64,000 nucleotides of DNA from Adiantum capillus-veneris (GCA_014529385.2 CM043955.1:146966140-147030139), one strand, 5' to 3'; shown: positions 43,089 through 55,196, numbered from the stretch's first letter. The notes: generated by a model from the sequence alone, not told the origin. Made by a program: numbers and translations.

Positions 43089-46000
43089 ATGGCTGACAAC
43101 AACAACACAGATGTGTTCAAGATGTTTGCTGCTGAGGACAGGTTGGATGGGGACAACTACCCTATGTGGGCTTATATGATGCAACATGTTCTTGTGTCAA
43201 AGAGTGTCTGGAACATTGTGCAGGGCATTGATGTACGTCCTGGTTCTGAGGATGTAGGCGACGTTGAGGATGTTGCAGGTCTTGCTGCAAGGATTGCAGC
43301 TGTTAGAGTTGTTTTGCCTCAACAGAACAAGCTCGTTGGGATGTTAAGGATGCGCAGGCTCATGCATTGATTGCGTTGTCTGTGAAGCGCACCATTGTTC
43401 CTCACATCCGTTCAGCAAAATCTGCAAAACAGGCTTGGGATACTTTAGCAGGTCTTCATGCAAGCCGTTGTGAGGCTAAAATTGCTTTGCTGCGTAAAGA
43501 GCTGGAGTCAAAGATTATGCATGAGGAAGATGATATGGACACTTTCCTTGCTAGTGTCAAGGATATCAACGAGCAGCTTATTTTTGCAGGTGAAGTCATT
43601 TCAGACAGTTCTCTTGTGAAGACTGTTCTTGATGCCTTACCAGATTCATACTTTTGCTAGTACTTGGACACTGATGACCCAAGGAAATCCTGAAGTTGTC
43701 AAGTTTGATGCATTATACACATTGTTGTTGCAAGAGTCGCTTTCTAGAAAAAACAGGACTAGGCAGCGTGCAGTTGAACAGGCTTTTATTGCTTCTCAAA
43801 GAAAGGGTGGTAACAGTAATGCAGCCACTTCTTATGGTTTTGCTGCGACTGGCAAAAATTCTGTTCCTAATGCTTCTGCTGGCAGTACTTCGTCTGGCAA
43901 TTCTAGTGATAAGGGCAAAAAGAAGATGCGTTGCCATTATTGTAAATCCAATGATCACGTGATCAAGTCGTGTCCTAAGTTGAAGGCCAAAGAGGCTAAG
44001 AAGAAAGAGGGTGGTTCCACTGCAAATGCTGGTTCCACTACAAATGCAACCATTGTTGAGTCTTCTGTGAAAGGAGACTATCATGTTGATGTTGATGCAG
44101 AATGGGCTTTTAGCGCAGAGTGCACTTACAATCCTGCTGTCCATGATGCATGCTTGTCAGTTGCTGCAGATTCACATGTGTGGTATTTCGACAGTGGTGC
44201 TACAAAGCACATTACCTCACATCGTGAATTGTTTACCTCTCTCGAGTCTGTCCCTCATGGGAATTCAGTCACTTGTGCCAACAACGCCTCTTATCCAGTT
44301 CAGGGAGTTGGAAAGATTGTGCTCACTGCTGCTAATGGCAGTTCCTTCACACTTGTTGATGCACTTTATGTACCTGGGATCAAGAAGAATATCTTATCTG
44401 TATCCGCACTTGCTAGACTTGGACTTGGAGTCAAATTTGTGGATGACAGATATACAGTTCATGATCTCAGTTTTGGTGATGAAATTGTTGCATATGGGCT
44501 TTTGTGCCGTGGGTTGTATAAGCTCACTTTGTATGACAAGTGTGGACAAAATTTTGCAAATGCTGTTGCAGATTCAAGGGCTATTTCAGATGCAAAACTT
44601 TGGCATGCATGTTTTGGTCATCTGAATTTTTCCAGTTTGCTGCGTTTGTAGAAATCTGATATGGTTACTTCTTTGCGGCCTCTTGAAGCACCTGTCAAAC
44701 ATGTTTGTGAAGGTTGTATTTTGGGTGAGATGCAACGTTCTAAATTTCCAAAAGATGGTTCAGTTCGGGCCACATGCAGGTTGCAACTTGTGCATATTGA
44801 TGTTTGTGGGCCCATGCAAACTCCGTCCTTGGGCAATTACCTGTACTTCGTGACTTTCATTGATGATTACTCCAAGCATGCATGGGTATTTCCGCTTAAA
44901 GCGAAGTCTGAAGTCTTTATGTGCTTCAAACAATTTCTGGCTATGGCTGAAAATGTCTCGAAATGTACTATGGGCACCCTCCGTTCAGATCAAGGGGGGG
45001 AGTATATGTCTCATGAATTTAATGCATTTCTGGCTAGTCGTGGGATAAAACACCAATGTACAGTGCCTTATACACCTCAGCAAAATGGTGTTGCTGAGAG
45101 GAAAAACAGGTCACTGACGGAAATGGCACGATGTATGGTCAAAAGTCAAGCTTTACCACATTCTTTTTGAGTTGAGGCCATCATGTGGGACATATGTACT
45201 AAATAGGTGTCCTATGAAAGCTTGGCACTCTATTACTCCATATGAAGCATGGCATGATAGAAAGCCTTCTATTGAGCACATGCGTGTTTTTGGCTGTTTG
45301 GCATATGCTTTGGTGCCACAAGTGCAGCGTAGAAAATTGGATGATAAGGCTGTCAAATGTATTTTTGTTGGTTATAGTACTGAAATCAAAGGTTACAGGT
45401 TGTATCATCCGCAAACAAAATGTATTCTGGTTTCACGGGATGTAGTGTTTGTGGAAGATTCTGTTCAGCCCTTGCTGTCATGTACTAGAGACAGTAATGC
45501 AAGCTCACATGACATTTATGACACTTTGTTGCCTCTTTTCAGTGGTGGAAATACGAATGTAAGTTCCAATGAGGCAAATGTACATCCTATGGGGGTTTCT
45601 AAAAATGTTTTAGATCAGCCTATTACTGATGCAGATGTACATGATGTACTTGATGAGGAAAGGGCTGAAAATGGCTAGAGGTATGCCAAAATGGCTGGTG
45701 CACACTTTGCATGATAGTAAATTGGATGCACCTTTGTCTAGTCGTACTCGTTCAGGATCTCGCCATGCATCTTATGCATCAGATTGTTATGCTTTGGCTG
45801 TGTCTAGCTTACATGATGTTGAGCAACCTCTGACTTTTGATGAAGCACAAAATTCAAAAAATTGGATGGCTGCCATGCAATCAGAATATGATGCACTTAT
45901 AGAAAATGACATCGGGACTTTATGTGATTTGCCTCCTAGCAAAAAGGCCATTGGTACGAAGTGGGTTTACAAGTTGAAACGCAAACCGGATGGTGAGATC

Positions 46001-47266
46001 GATCGCCATAAGGGTCGACTTGTTGCAAAGGGTTATGCACAGCAAAAAGGCACAGATTATGAAGATACTTTTGCTCCCACTTGTCGTATGACTACTGTGC
46101 GTTTTCTATGTGCATTGGCAGCTCATTTTGGTTGGGATGTACATCAATCAGACATTGTTACTGCTTTCTTAAATGGTGACATATTTGAGGAAGTTTATGT
46201 AACGCAGCCTCGCGGTTTTGTCATAAAAGGACAAGAGGACAAAGTGTGCAGATGTAAGAAGGCTTTGTATGGGTTGAAGCAATCTCCTCGTGCTTGTTAT
46301 GAGAAAGCTGACGCTCATTTGGTCAAACGAGGCTTTTGTAACAGTCCAACACAAAGCACATTGTATGTAAAGCATGAGGGTGATGTACTTCTCATTGTGG
46401 TTCTTTATGTCGATGATTTGCTGATCACTGGACCAAATGAGAGATATATTGCTGAATTTAAGGTTGACTTGAATGCTACTTTCAAGATGAAAGATTTGGG
46501 GTTGTTGCATCATTACTTGGGTATACAGTTTAAGCAGTGTGATGGTGGTATTGCCTTGTGTCAGAAAAGTTACATAGAGACATTGCTATGTAAGTTTGGA
46601 CTTGAGGATTGCAAACCTATTGCCACTCCCATGGAAACAACTTTGAAGTTGAGTCAACATGATGTTGGTGATCCTGCTGATGTCACTCTTTACCAAAGTG
46701 CTGTTGGTTGCCTCATTTATGTATGCAGCACGAGACCGGATATTCAGTTTGCAGTCTCACAAGTCAGCTGATTTATGCATAGCCCAGGGTCTAAGCATTG
46801 GCAGGCTGTCAAGAGGATTTTCCGCTACCTTAGTGGCACTTTACATCTTGGCTTGTTTTATCCCAAGGGGGGATCATTTCCGCCAGACTTACATGATTTT
46901 TCGGACTCATATTGGGCTGGTTGTTTTGACACGCGAGTGTCCACAAGTGGTTTTTGTTTCATGCTTGGCAGTTCATGTATATTATGGTTGAGCAAGAAGC
47001 AACCTACTGTGGCCACTTCGAGTTGTGAGGCTGAGTACAGGGCAGTCTTCACAGCTACGATGGAGTGTGTATGGCTCAGACGCCTTATGGCTGATTTGGG
47101 TGTTGGACAGGACACTGCCAACACTATCTACACTGAGAGTCAGAGCGCATTGGCAGTTGCGAGGAACCCAGTTTTTCATGCCCGCAAAAAGCACATTGAG
47201 GTGCATTACCACTATGTCAGGGAGAGGCTCTCAGCAGGAGAGATTAGCTTGGCTTATGTGCCAACA
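43089..47266 (+). pseudogene. family A gag-pol, broken (A3)
   Basis: Gag from ATG 43089 suffers a 1-base loss near 43320 and a small deletion near 43650. The frame 43629-44651 carries the knuckle CHYCKSNDHVIKSC and the protease site FDSGATKHIT. A stop (TTGTAG) sits at 44648 in the integrase zinc region, and the frame 44661-45170 has integrase Asp and Glu motifs (LRSDQGGEY, QQNGVAERKN). A stop (TTTTGA) at 45168 is followed by a short deletion, and a 5-base loss at about 45675 shifts the frame. RT (LYVDDLLIT near 46403) and RNase H (to 47266) are otherwise readable, with a stop at 46769. It shares with A2 many changes absent from A4: ENDIGTL, PSKKAIG, HKGRL, PRACYEK. Confidence 0.9.
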
Positions 47267-49264
47267 TGAGGGCATTTTGCCTGACCATACTATCTCTGGC
47301 ACTGAATCCTTCTGCAAAACCTTGCTAGGATATCTATTTATAAGATGAACAGCTGTTGATACAGCTTCAGCCCAAAACCCATTTGGCAGCTGTGCATTAG
47401 ACAACATACTTCTGACCTTCTCTTGTATGGTCCTATTCATCCTCTCAGCAACACCATTTTGAGGAGGATTGTAAGGAGCAGTAAGTTCACGTTTTATACC
47501 TTTTGACTCACAAAAGTCTTGAAAGGCCTTTGAAACATACTCTCCACCATTGTCAGTGCGTAAGCATTTAAGCTTCTTGCCACTCTGATTCTCCACAAGT
47601 GTCACAAACGTTTTGAAAACACTAAACGCTTCATCCTTGTGCTTGAGAAAGTAAACCCATACTTTCCTCGAGTAATCATCTATAAATGTCATAAAGTAAG
47701 AAGCTCCCCCTAGAGATAGGTTAGGCATAGGTCCACACAAATCACTATGAACAAGTGCCAACTGTGTATCTCTTCTACTGCTTCTATGCTTATGTGGTTG
47801 CTGTGTTTGCTTACCATATAGACAATGTTCACAGAATTCAAAATCACTAAATGAAAAGCCAGGAAAATAACCAGAACGAGACAAGATTTCCATTCCCTTC
47901 TTGGACATATGTCCTAACCGGCTATGCCACAAAGCAACGTTCGGCTGCTCGGTTACATTGATTACATTTTTAGAGACATTTGATACATAAATCATGTAAA
48001 TTACTGCAGACTTTACTCCATGTGCTACTGTCATAGAAACCTTGGATATCTTCCACATGTTCTGTCCAAAAGTGGTGACGTAGCCAGCATCATCAAGTAA
48101 ACCTGTGCTAATCAAGCTCTTTGTAATTGCGGGAACATGTCTCACATTCTTCAGCGTGAAAGAAGAGCCATTCTGAAACTTCAATTGAACATCTCCAACA
48201 CCTAAGATCTCACATGTCTGCCCATTGCCTAGCCGAACATGATCTTTAGTGGTCACATAAGAGGTAAACCACTCCTTGTTTGGAGACACATGAAGTGATG
48301 CCCCTGAGTATATAATCCAGTCACTCAGTGCATTTCCATCAGATGATGTAAGAAGAGCTGAGTCCATTGTATTCTTCAAGAAGTAGATGTCTCCTGACAC
48401 TAGACTGTCATCCTCTGCAACAGTGTTTGTCACATTTATTTCTTGAATCTTCACTGAGGACTTGTTCTTCTCACCATGGTCTTCATCTTTCTCTTTGCCT
48501 TTTTCTGCTTTCCATTCTCTGCAGTCTCTTTTCATGTGACCCTTCTTGCCACAATGGTAGCATTCTATGTCACTCTTGCCTTTAGCACTGCAGGACTTGC
48601 TACGAGACTGATTCCTCTTTCCACCTTTGTACTTTTCTTTGGTCCTTCCCCTGACAACTAAGGTTGTTCCTTTGCCTTTGTCCATTGTCTTTCTATTGGT
48701 TTCTTCAGTAAGCAGACTTCCTTCTGCACCTGCTATGTTCAAACCATCTGGAGGTGCAGAATTACTCAAAGCTGTGCGAAAAGTGTCCCAACTTTCCGGC
48801 AATGTGATCAACAGGAACATAGCTCTAACAGGTTCATCAAACTTCACACCTTGAGCTGACAACTGACTGTAGATGGTGTTGAATTCATTCAGATGATTGG
48901 ACATAGGGGTCCCTTCTTTCATCTTCAAGTCAACAAGCTTCTTAAGCCAGTATACCTGTGAAGCTGCACTATGCTTCTCATAAAGATCACTCAGCTTTAT
49001 CCATGCTTGATAAGCCGACATCTCATCTGCTACATTGAAGTAAACGCTTTCTGCCAAAGTCAGCATAACGGTAGAAAGTGCCAATTCATCCATTTCTCTC
49101 CATTCATCTTCGTCCATATCTTCTGGTTTTATCCCCTTGAGCTTTATATGTTTTATCTGCTTCTTTTGTACCAACACGTGCCAAATCTACTTCTTCCACA
49201 ATGGGAAATTGGTTCCATCCAGCTTCTTGATATTGTAAAGAGCAGTGTCCTGTGATCCAGCCAT
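47267..49264 (-). pseudogene. family B gag-protease-integrase, truncated (B2)
   Basis: The natural start is ATG 49264 (MAGSQDTALYNIKKLDGTNF). Codon 26 is TAG, after which the frame is open for 648 codons. Gag core is GIKPEDMDEDEWREMDELA, the knuckle is CYHCGKKGHMKRDC (near 48560-48520), and the protease site reads WIIYSGAS where copia has WI-x-DSGAS. The catalytic Asp is therefore Tyr. Integrase has HSRLGHMSKKG and CEHCLYGKQ (zinc region), LVHSDLCGPM, LRTDNGGEYV and PQNGVAERMN (Asp, Asp, Glu). The last ten codons come from A3. With the stop, the mutated protease and no RT, it is dead. Confidence 0.9.
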
Positions 49265-50335
49265 TGCTACGCTTCACAGTGGTTTACTTTACTGGGAAAA
49301 ATTCGGCAGAGTTTCCCCTGTAAACTGACCTCTGAACCAATATCAACCTGTCAAATGAACCAAGAAGGCTTCACATTCTGCATAAATTTCGGCAGAGTCT
49401 CCTTTGTAAAATGGCTCTGGTGTACTCAAAAACAGCTCAAAAAACACTGTCTCTCTGACACCGTAAGCTGCGGGTAAACCTGTCCTGCACCTGTACTGTC
49501 TCTCACTGTCCTATCACTGTCCTGTAAGCATAAACTGCGACAATGCCTCAATGGCAGTAAAGCAAAGATGCAATCCCAACTGTCTAACTCACAGTCAATA
49601 CATCCTAGCTGCCTATCTAAGGGTTCTCGAGGGATCGCTCCAAGACCTGTATCACCGAAAGGATCTCAACATTCGAGAATCCCCAAGCTCAATAAAATCT
49701 CACTCAACCCTCAACAAAGGCTGCAGTAAATCTGACAATACATAGACTTCCCACAAAATCATACATCCACAAATTTCCCACTATATGCTGTAACCGCTGC
49801 GACGGTTGTTTGCTGCGTGACTCATAGCCAACAAACCCTCAACAGACATACATCATCTCTAACAATACATCCCATGTGGAAGTACCTGCAATGTCAGGAT
49901 GAAATCTGGAATATCAAGCAGCAAACACAAGCTACCTGATGAACTAGTGGATGTCGCGTACAGTCTGTGTGTAGATGCGCCCGTGTCGTATGTGACACGC
50001 CTCCAAGAACTGTGAGCCATCCTTCGATGTGTAGACAACCACAAATCAGAACTTTGGGAGTGTTGATATCCTCAGCACCTGCAGTCGTAGGCTGAAACCC
50101 CAAATTTGTAGAGTCGGATCTGCACCCGCCGAGACCACGTAGTCGAAAATGGCCTGCGCCGAACTTTGTCGAAGCCGAACGGTAGCCGAGATGACCTCAG
50201 AATGAAATTCTGAGAACACCCAGTCCTACGGGCTATCCCACAAGATTTGGGGCCGTGTCTTCGCCTGTCAAATTTCACTCCAATCTGAGCTGGTGACTCT
50301 AGCCTCCTGCAGTACTGCCCCGAGCCTCGATCTGA

Positions 50336-50347
50336 GCTCTGATACCA
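50336..50347 (-). promoter_or_regulatory. primer-binding site of B2 (initiator tRNA-Met)
   Basis: The minus strand reads TGGTATCAGAGC, two bases after the LTR end. Intact consensus. Confidence 0.88.
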
Positions 50348-50349
50348 GT

Positions 50350-50541
50350 TGAAGGAGTACGAGCGGAAGTGTGACGCGAGAGAGAGTGCGAGAAGAAGAG
50401 CACCACGATATGGTGAACTCGCTCTACTATAATGTGTTGAGCATAGTGAGTTCTTATTAGGTTTTTACAAAAGAATATGTGTACATACCTGGCGGCCCGC
50501 CCACTTACCTGGGTGACCACATTGGGCTTTATACCCCAACA
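50350..50541 (-). repeat. family B 5' LTR (B2), 192 bp
   Basis: The minus strand begins TGTTGGGGTATAAAGCCC and ends CTCCTTCA. Confidence 0.8.
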
Positions 50542-50614
50542 ATTCTCTCTCTCTCTTTCTCTCTGCAAGTACGCAAAACAAATATGCTCTCTTTCTCTGT
50601 AGGTGTACAGGGGC

Positions 50615-50661
<47 letters not shown>

Positions 50662-53289
50662 TTGAGTGCGCAAATGTCTAATGGGCCACCTCTCCATGTG
50701 TCTCTATCGGACCTACGGGTCAAAGTGGAAAGAGGGGCTGGGGATCACGCAGAGGGGTGATGGCCGTTGTTTTGCTATGGATTTAAAATATTCCCTTGGT
50801 ATCTCATTGACACATTTATGAATAAACTTCAAATTGGACCTAGGTAGGCCGTGCGAATCTTTGAAAAGGTGTTTATTAAAGGGAATCTAAGGTAGCTCCT
50901 CCCATGTCTTAAAGAGGAAAAACGTGGAAATGGCATGTGATGAAAGTGTAGACTCCAAGATATTTTGGCATTTTGTAACATTTTGGGGTTATTTGGGATC
51001 TGCACGGGAATTTTAAAGGCATATGCATGTTAACTAGCTGCATTAAGATCATGTTTAAAGTTTGTTTCTGTTAGGTTTAATTTTGCTTGAATAAATTTTA
51101 TCAGTACTATTTGAAAACACGTTCGTAGTGAACGTTTTCCTAAACTAGGGCCGTAGTACTAGATTAAACCTTTGATATCCTATCTATGTTAATTTCATCT
51201 TTAGTATGAAGGTTCGAGTTCAAGACTTTGATGGATAGACTTTTTAGACCTCTTAGGAGTGTTGACACTGCTAGCATACTAATTGACCTCTTATGGCCGA
51301 TTTTAACGAGCAAGAGAGTAAAAGAAAGAAAGAGGATTATTTTATCCTTTGCCGAGTTGTGTCAGAAAAAAATGGACTACAGTTTATGTTAACTGGTTAA
51401 AATAGTAAAATTCTAGTTAGATTTTGAGTTTTCCTTTGAGGAAAGTGGGAAATGCACTCTATTTTTAGTGAAATTACCCGTAAAAGCTTTTTGACCCTAA
51501 AACCGAGAGAATTGCAAGTTTTCCCTTATCTTCAACCATTATGAAAAATGTATTTTCTTAGCCCTACTAGTGTTGAGCATACGCAAGAGTAAGAGGGAAG
51601 GTCGGAGTCGGTACTTGACACTTTGGATAGGCTTTAAGAGAGAGAAAGTCAGTGAGTTTAGCAGTCGATTGGATAGATCTTTAAGATCTCGCGGGATTGT
51701 ACCTACGGACGTTTAAACCTTTTTAGAGTTGGGAATAGGGTCTTGGAGATCGTAGAGAGAGAGTTAAAAATAATTTTAAAAAAGGTTTGTTTTTTCGTTA
51801 TCAGGCAAAAGCGAAGAGTCGCCAGGAGGAAGAGACAGGTCGAGTGGTAGAATAACACCAGCAGAAGGGGGGAACTTCCAGGTAGTTAGGGAGCATTAGT
51901 GAGAGAAAGAGCCTGTGTGTCTGTGTGTGTAGTGATAGAGAGAATGAATACCCTGCAGCGCAAGTTAGAGGGAGAGATTTCGGGGTAGTTAGCAAGAAGG
52001 AGAGACAGAGAGTTGACGAACATTAGTACTTGCAGCATTAGTAGGAGGGCTTTTTCTCCAGAATTCACTGTGTGTTGCGCTGATCTGGAGAGAGAGAGAG
52101 TGTGTGTATTCGCCTTGGTTATTGGGAGCATAGCAAGTTATAGTGAGAGAGAAGGTGCATCAGTTTAGCCAAGAGAGAGAAAATGATAGCTTGACCTCTC
52201 TGTGTGTGTGGCCGTTGATAGTTGGGAAGAGCGAGAGAGAGAGAGAGATGACCTCCTTCTATAGAAATAGAGAATCGTAGAGAGAGAGAGAGAGAACAAT
52301 TTCTACATTCTGTGTCATGGCAAGAGTCAAGTAGAGAGAGAGAGAGAGAGAGAGATTGATTTACTTGGTGTGAGTATTGATGGAGTAAGAGAGAGAATAA
52401 GAAGTGGTGTTCTATAGAAAAGCTTCTTGGGAGTATTACAAGAAAGAAATGGAGTGAATTGCAAGTTAGAGCGTGAGTTTGAGCCTCTCTGTGTGTGTGA
52501 TAGTGATATTGCATGTGTGTATGAGAGTAAGAGTAAGACAGAACGGGTTAGTTGTTAGAGAAAAGGAGAGAGAGAGAGTCATTTTGAGGGAAAGAAAGAG
52601 AGCCATTTTAATTCCCAAATAAGCAAGCAAAAACGACAACAAAGACGATACAGAATCGGAATCGGTGAACAACGACGAAGACGATAGTAACGCTAGCAGA
52701 AGATTGAGTAAACATTGGGTTAGTCGAGTCGACTTTGAATTAGTAAATTAATAATTGTTTATTTTGTTTTTACGAAAACATGAATAAAATTTTGTCATTT
52801 TATAGATTTAAAAAATCTCTAAAAAATTGAAATAATACTTTAACATAAACTTAAATTCAAAAAACAAAAATTTAGTTTTCCAAAAGTATTTAGTGAAAGT
52901 TTTAAGTTCAAAAATAGGATTATAAAATTGGCATATGCATTTTTAGATAAAGCACTGGGCTTGGGAAGTTGGATATTTGATCATTATTAATACAAAATTC
53001 CAATTTGTTATATCAATGGTAGTGTCAAAAAAAATTCTCATATGTGTGTTTGCAAATTAATAAAAATCTAAACAATGTTTGAATCTTTGAACGTGTATAC
53101 TTAAAAATTTGGTTAAATTGATTGTAAGGGAAATAGAGAAAATAAGTTCATTCGTAAGCAAAAAAAAAAATTGTGTAGGAAAGTAATATTCATGGCTCTG
53201 TTTACCCAAAATTAGAGACTTTAGAGGCTAGTTAAGGGGGCCGTTAGTTTATTTGGACTACATACGAAACACTTGGAAGGCAGCATTCA
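50542..53289 (+). other. non-coding region, probably mostly the 5' LTR of gypsy element D
   Basis: No coding motif. It contains a CT tract (about 50608-50658) and a GA-rich field (52080-52610) with many short (GA)n runs. An AT-rich part (52740-53180) ends just before a PBS-like TTTGGTGCATTCG at 53290. If that is the PBS of D, the 5' LTR ends at GGCAGCA near 53285 and could be up to about 2.7 kb, similar to element E. The LTR start cannot be placed because the 3' LTR lies beyond the window. Confidence 0.4.
52080..52610. repeat. GA/TG-rich low-complexity field
   Basis: At least seven separate (GA)n runs of 8-24 bases (for example at 52090, 52230, 52280, 52333 and 52565), plus short TGTGTG runs, in unique-looking sequence. 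Serine/leucine-rich frames on the minus strand here come from these tracts. Confidence 0.85.
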
Positions 53290-53595
53290 TTTGGTGCATT
53301 CGTCGGGAATCGGCTGGCTATTTTAGCTACGGGGCACCTTGGTGCATAGACTTTGCACGCCGAATGTACTTGGGTTTGACCTAGAGTTCTAGAGTGGGAA
53401 ATTAAGTGTTTACAATTAAGTTATCGAGTGAGCCTACATGGACATTTCCACGGGGTCCTTGGACTTAAAGAGTCGTGGATGTTTGTGTGTGAGCGACAAT
53501 CAGGAATATCAAAGTATAATAGTGTTTGTGGAATTTAGGGTTCTTTATTTAGGTTCTCTCTCTTTGGGAGTTAATACAAATAGAAGCTCAGACTT

Positions 53596-53916
53596 ATGTT
53601 GTTAGAATGGGTCAGCAAATTGCCTGACTTAATCAAGTGGAAGATACTGACCAAACTTCTTAACGCTATAACTTTCGTTGATTATACCCATTGGGGGCTG
53701 TGTATTGGTTGGCTATGTAGCACATTAGCAGAAGAAGACACCTACTTAGATGAGTATACCAAAGACGAGAGGGATTCGTGCATGGACGCATATAAAATTG
53801 AGATTTACGAAATTGTAGTAAATCCACCTTGTGAACCAAAACCTGAGCCCTTGACACACGTTGACACATACACGGCTATTCAATTGATCGTACATTGGAA
53901 GCTAGTAGACCATTGA
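53596..53916 (+). CDS. pre-gag ORF of element D, 106 codons, function unknown
   Basis: I do not recognise it. It begins MLLEWVSKLPDLIKWKILTK, has a mid-section rich in Asp, Glu and Tyr (TYLDEYTKDERDSC), and ends HWKLVDH. It starts about 300 bases after the PBS-like site of D, the same relative place as the small leader ORFs of E. I see no obvious sequence similarity to them. Composition looks protein-like rather than random. Tat/Ogre elements can carry an extra ORF before gag, which is the best guess. Confidence 0.4.
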   Translation: MLLEWVSKLPDLIKWKILTKLLNAITFVDYTHWGLCIGWLCSTLAEEDTYLDEYTKDERDSCMDAYKIEIYEIVVNPPCEPKPEPLTHVDTYTAIQLIVHWKLVDH

Positions 53917-54429
53917 ATTTAACCGCAGTGGGGGTTATCATTGTGAAAGACTCTCAATTCCAGTAGAAAGACCATTAGCTTTCAGGGATTTTAGAAAGTA
54001 CTTAGCACTTGGGAGCGGGGTTCCATTAGAGATAGATCCCTAGAGTGAGGGGAGAAGGCAATGGCTGATTGGCTTCTTTAGAAGCAAGCAAGCCTAAAGA
54101 GGATGCTTGGGGACCTAGAAGCTAAATGAGTGGCTCGAAGAATATAAATATTGGTACTTTAACCCCAACAATATTGAGACGACTAAGTCTAGAGAATTAC
54201 TTAATCAACCACAATCAGTACAAAAGAGAAACACTTCCTGTCGATATTGTTGTCGAGCTCCACATCCACCATGTGTGATAGGAAGTGCAAGTGCAACAAT
54301 TATTGTCAAGCGAGCTAACTTAAGACAAACAATTGGTAGATTGGCATACGCTAGTAAATAAAACCTCATCTACGGCCTTTAGTAACTCAATTACTTCAAT
54401 CCCTTAGGGAGACTAGAGAAGATAATATT

Positions 54430-54968
54430 GAGATAAAGTGGGAAATCTTATCGGTGGTAAAGTCGCATTAGAATAGAGGCTACACCAGTGGGAGTGTTGT
54501 ATGAGCGGAGTGGATCTAATAAAAGAGACGGTCAAACTAGGGCTAGAGAAGCATGTAGGAAGAGACGAGAAGAGTTAATTGCTCAAAACCTTGCATATCA
54601 ACTTGAACGAATTAACGAGTTGATTATAGAGCACTCACTGGAGTCATTGTAGAAGAATTGAGAGAGGGTAAATTAGTGGAGAAACCTACACCAGTAAGAG
54701 AAGTGTAGAATGACCCTTTAATCTTGAAGGCTGTAGAGATCTAGGCTTAAGGAGGTTGTTTGCTAGACCTAGACCACGAGTACTAAATTTTTGGGAAGAC
54801 CCAAACTTTCAAAATCCATTGAGAAAATGGCAGTGCTAGTAGCATGAGCAACAATATGCTTAACTTTACACAGTTTGCAGGACTTTGGGATGAAGACCCT
54901 GATGCTCATTTACAAAAGTTTGAAGTGACATGTGTAGCCAATGGAATTATTGATGATGATCATAAATT
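54430..54968 (+). pseudogene. element D pre-gag and gag N-terminus, broken
   Basis: From about 54470 one frame reads VGVLYERSGSNKRDGQTRAR and then ACRKRREELIAQNLAYQLER, a highly charged segment, until a stop near 54650. Gag proper is recognisable from about 54840 (SMSNNMLNFTQFAGLWDEDP, then HLQKFEVTCVANGI) up to the A4 insertion at 54968. Its remainder is at 60559-61830. The 53917-54430 part has only short interrupted frames. Confidence 0.6.
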
Positions 54969-55195
54969 TGTTACCATATACATGTGGTAGTGATGTGTGT
55001 GAACACACTAGGACCGCCGGGGCATTTTTTCCCTCTTTAGGAGGTTTTTTCCCCCGTGCATTGTATATACGCCCATCACTCTAGGGCTATCTATCTTTCC
55101 ATTGCACACTAAGGAATACACTCTCTATTGTGTACCTTGAGCTTCCTTCGTCTTCTCCAAGCTGTGTGTGTTTCTCTGCAACCCTAATTCCAACA
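54969..55195 (+). repeat. family A 5' LTR (A4), 227 bp
   Basis: TGTTACC...CCAACA. It includes TGTATATACGCC, a candidate TATA box, near 55065-55075. It differs from the 3' LTR at the CTCTAGGG/CTCTTGGG and TCTTCTCC/TCTTGTCC positions. Confidence 0.97.
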
Positions 55196-55196
55196 A

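Larger units (their letters stand above)
42543..47266 (+). mobile_element. copia family A, copy 3 (A3), truncated just before the 3' LTR
   Basis: It runs from the LTR through gag, protease, integrase, RT and RNase H and stops at the residues AYVPT. There, at 47266, the sequence switches to minus-strand family B copy B2. The expected last 75 or so bases of coding sequence, the polypurine tract and the 3' LTR are missing. Its 5' half is close to A4 and its 3' half is close to A2, so it is a mosaic. Confidence 0.92.
47267..50541 (-). mobile_element. copia family B, copy 2 (B2), 5' half only, minus strand
   Basis: Read on the minus strand: LTR (50541-50350), PBS, leader of about 1.07 kb, gag from ATG 49264, knuckle, protease, integrase. 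The copy stops within the integrase C-terminal region at GKMPS and abuts A3 tail to tail. RT and the 3' LTR are absent. The leader (49265-50335) has no supported frame. Confidence 0.9.
53290..54968 (+). mobile_element. gypsy element D, left part (PBS-like site, pre-gag region, start of gag)
   Basis: The element continues across the A4 insertion at 60559. The PBS-like sequence at 53290 is followed by a 106-codon frame, a broken pre-gag region, and the beginning of a gypsy gag (FAGLWDEDPDAHLQKFEV near 54875). The gag frame is cut by A4 between the residues DDDHK and LHIVP. After removal of A4 and one AAATT copy, the two sides are adjacent in a typical gypsy gag. Confidence 0.75.

Noticed and set aside
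43713-44144. Long antisense frames across family A gag (also 8936, 20574, 56212)
   Set aside because: Recurring mirror frames of the conserved sense gene, carrying no domain; present in all copies by descent.
50542-53289. B2 inserted into a defined host gene on the right
   Set aside because: No coding motif is present right of 50541, and B2 has only one LTR, so no insertion site can be defined.
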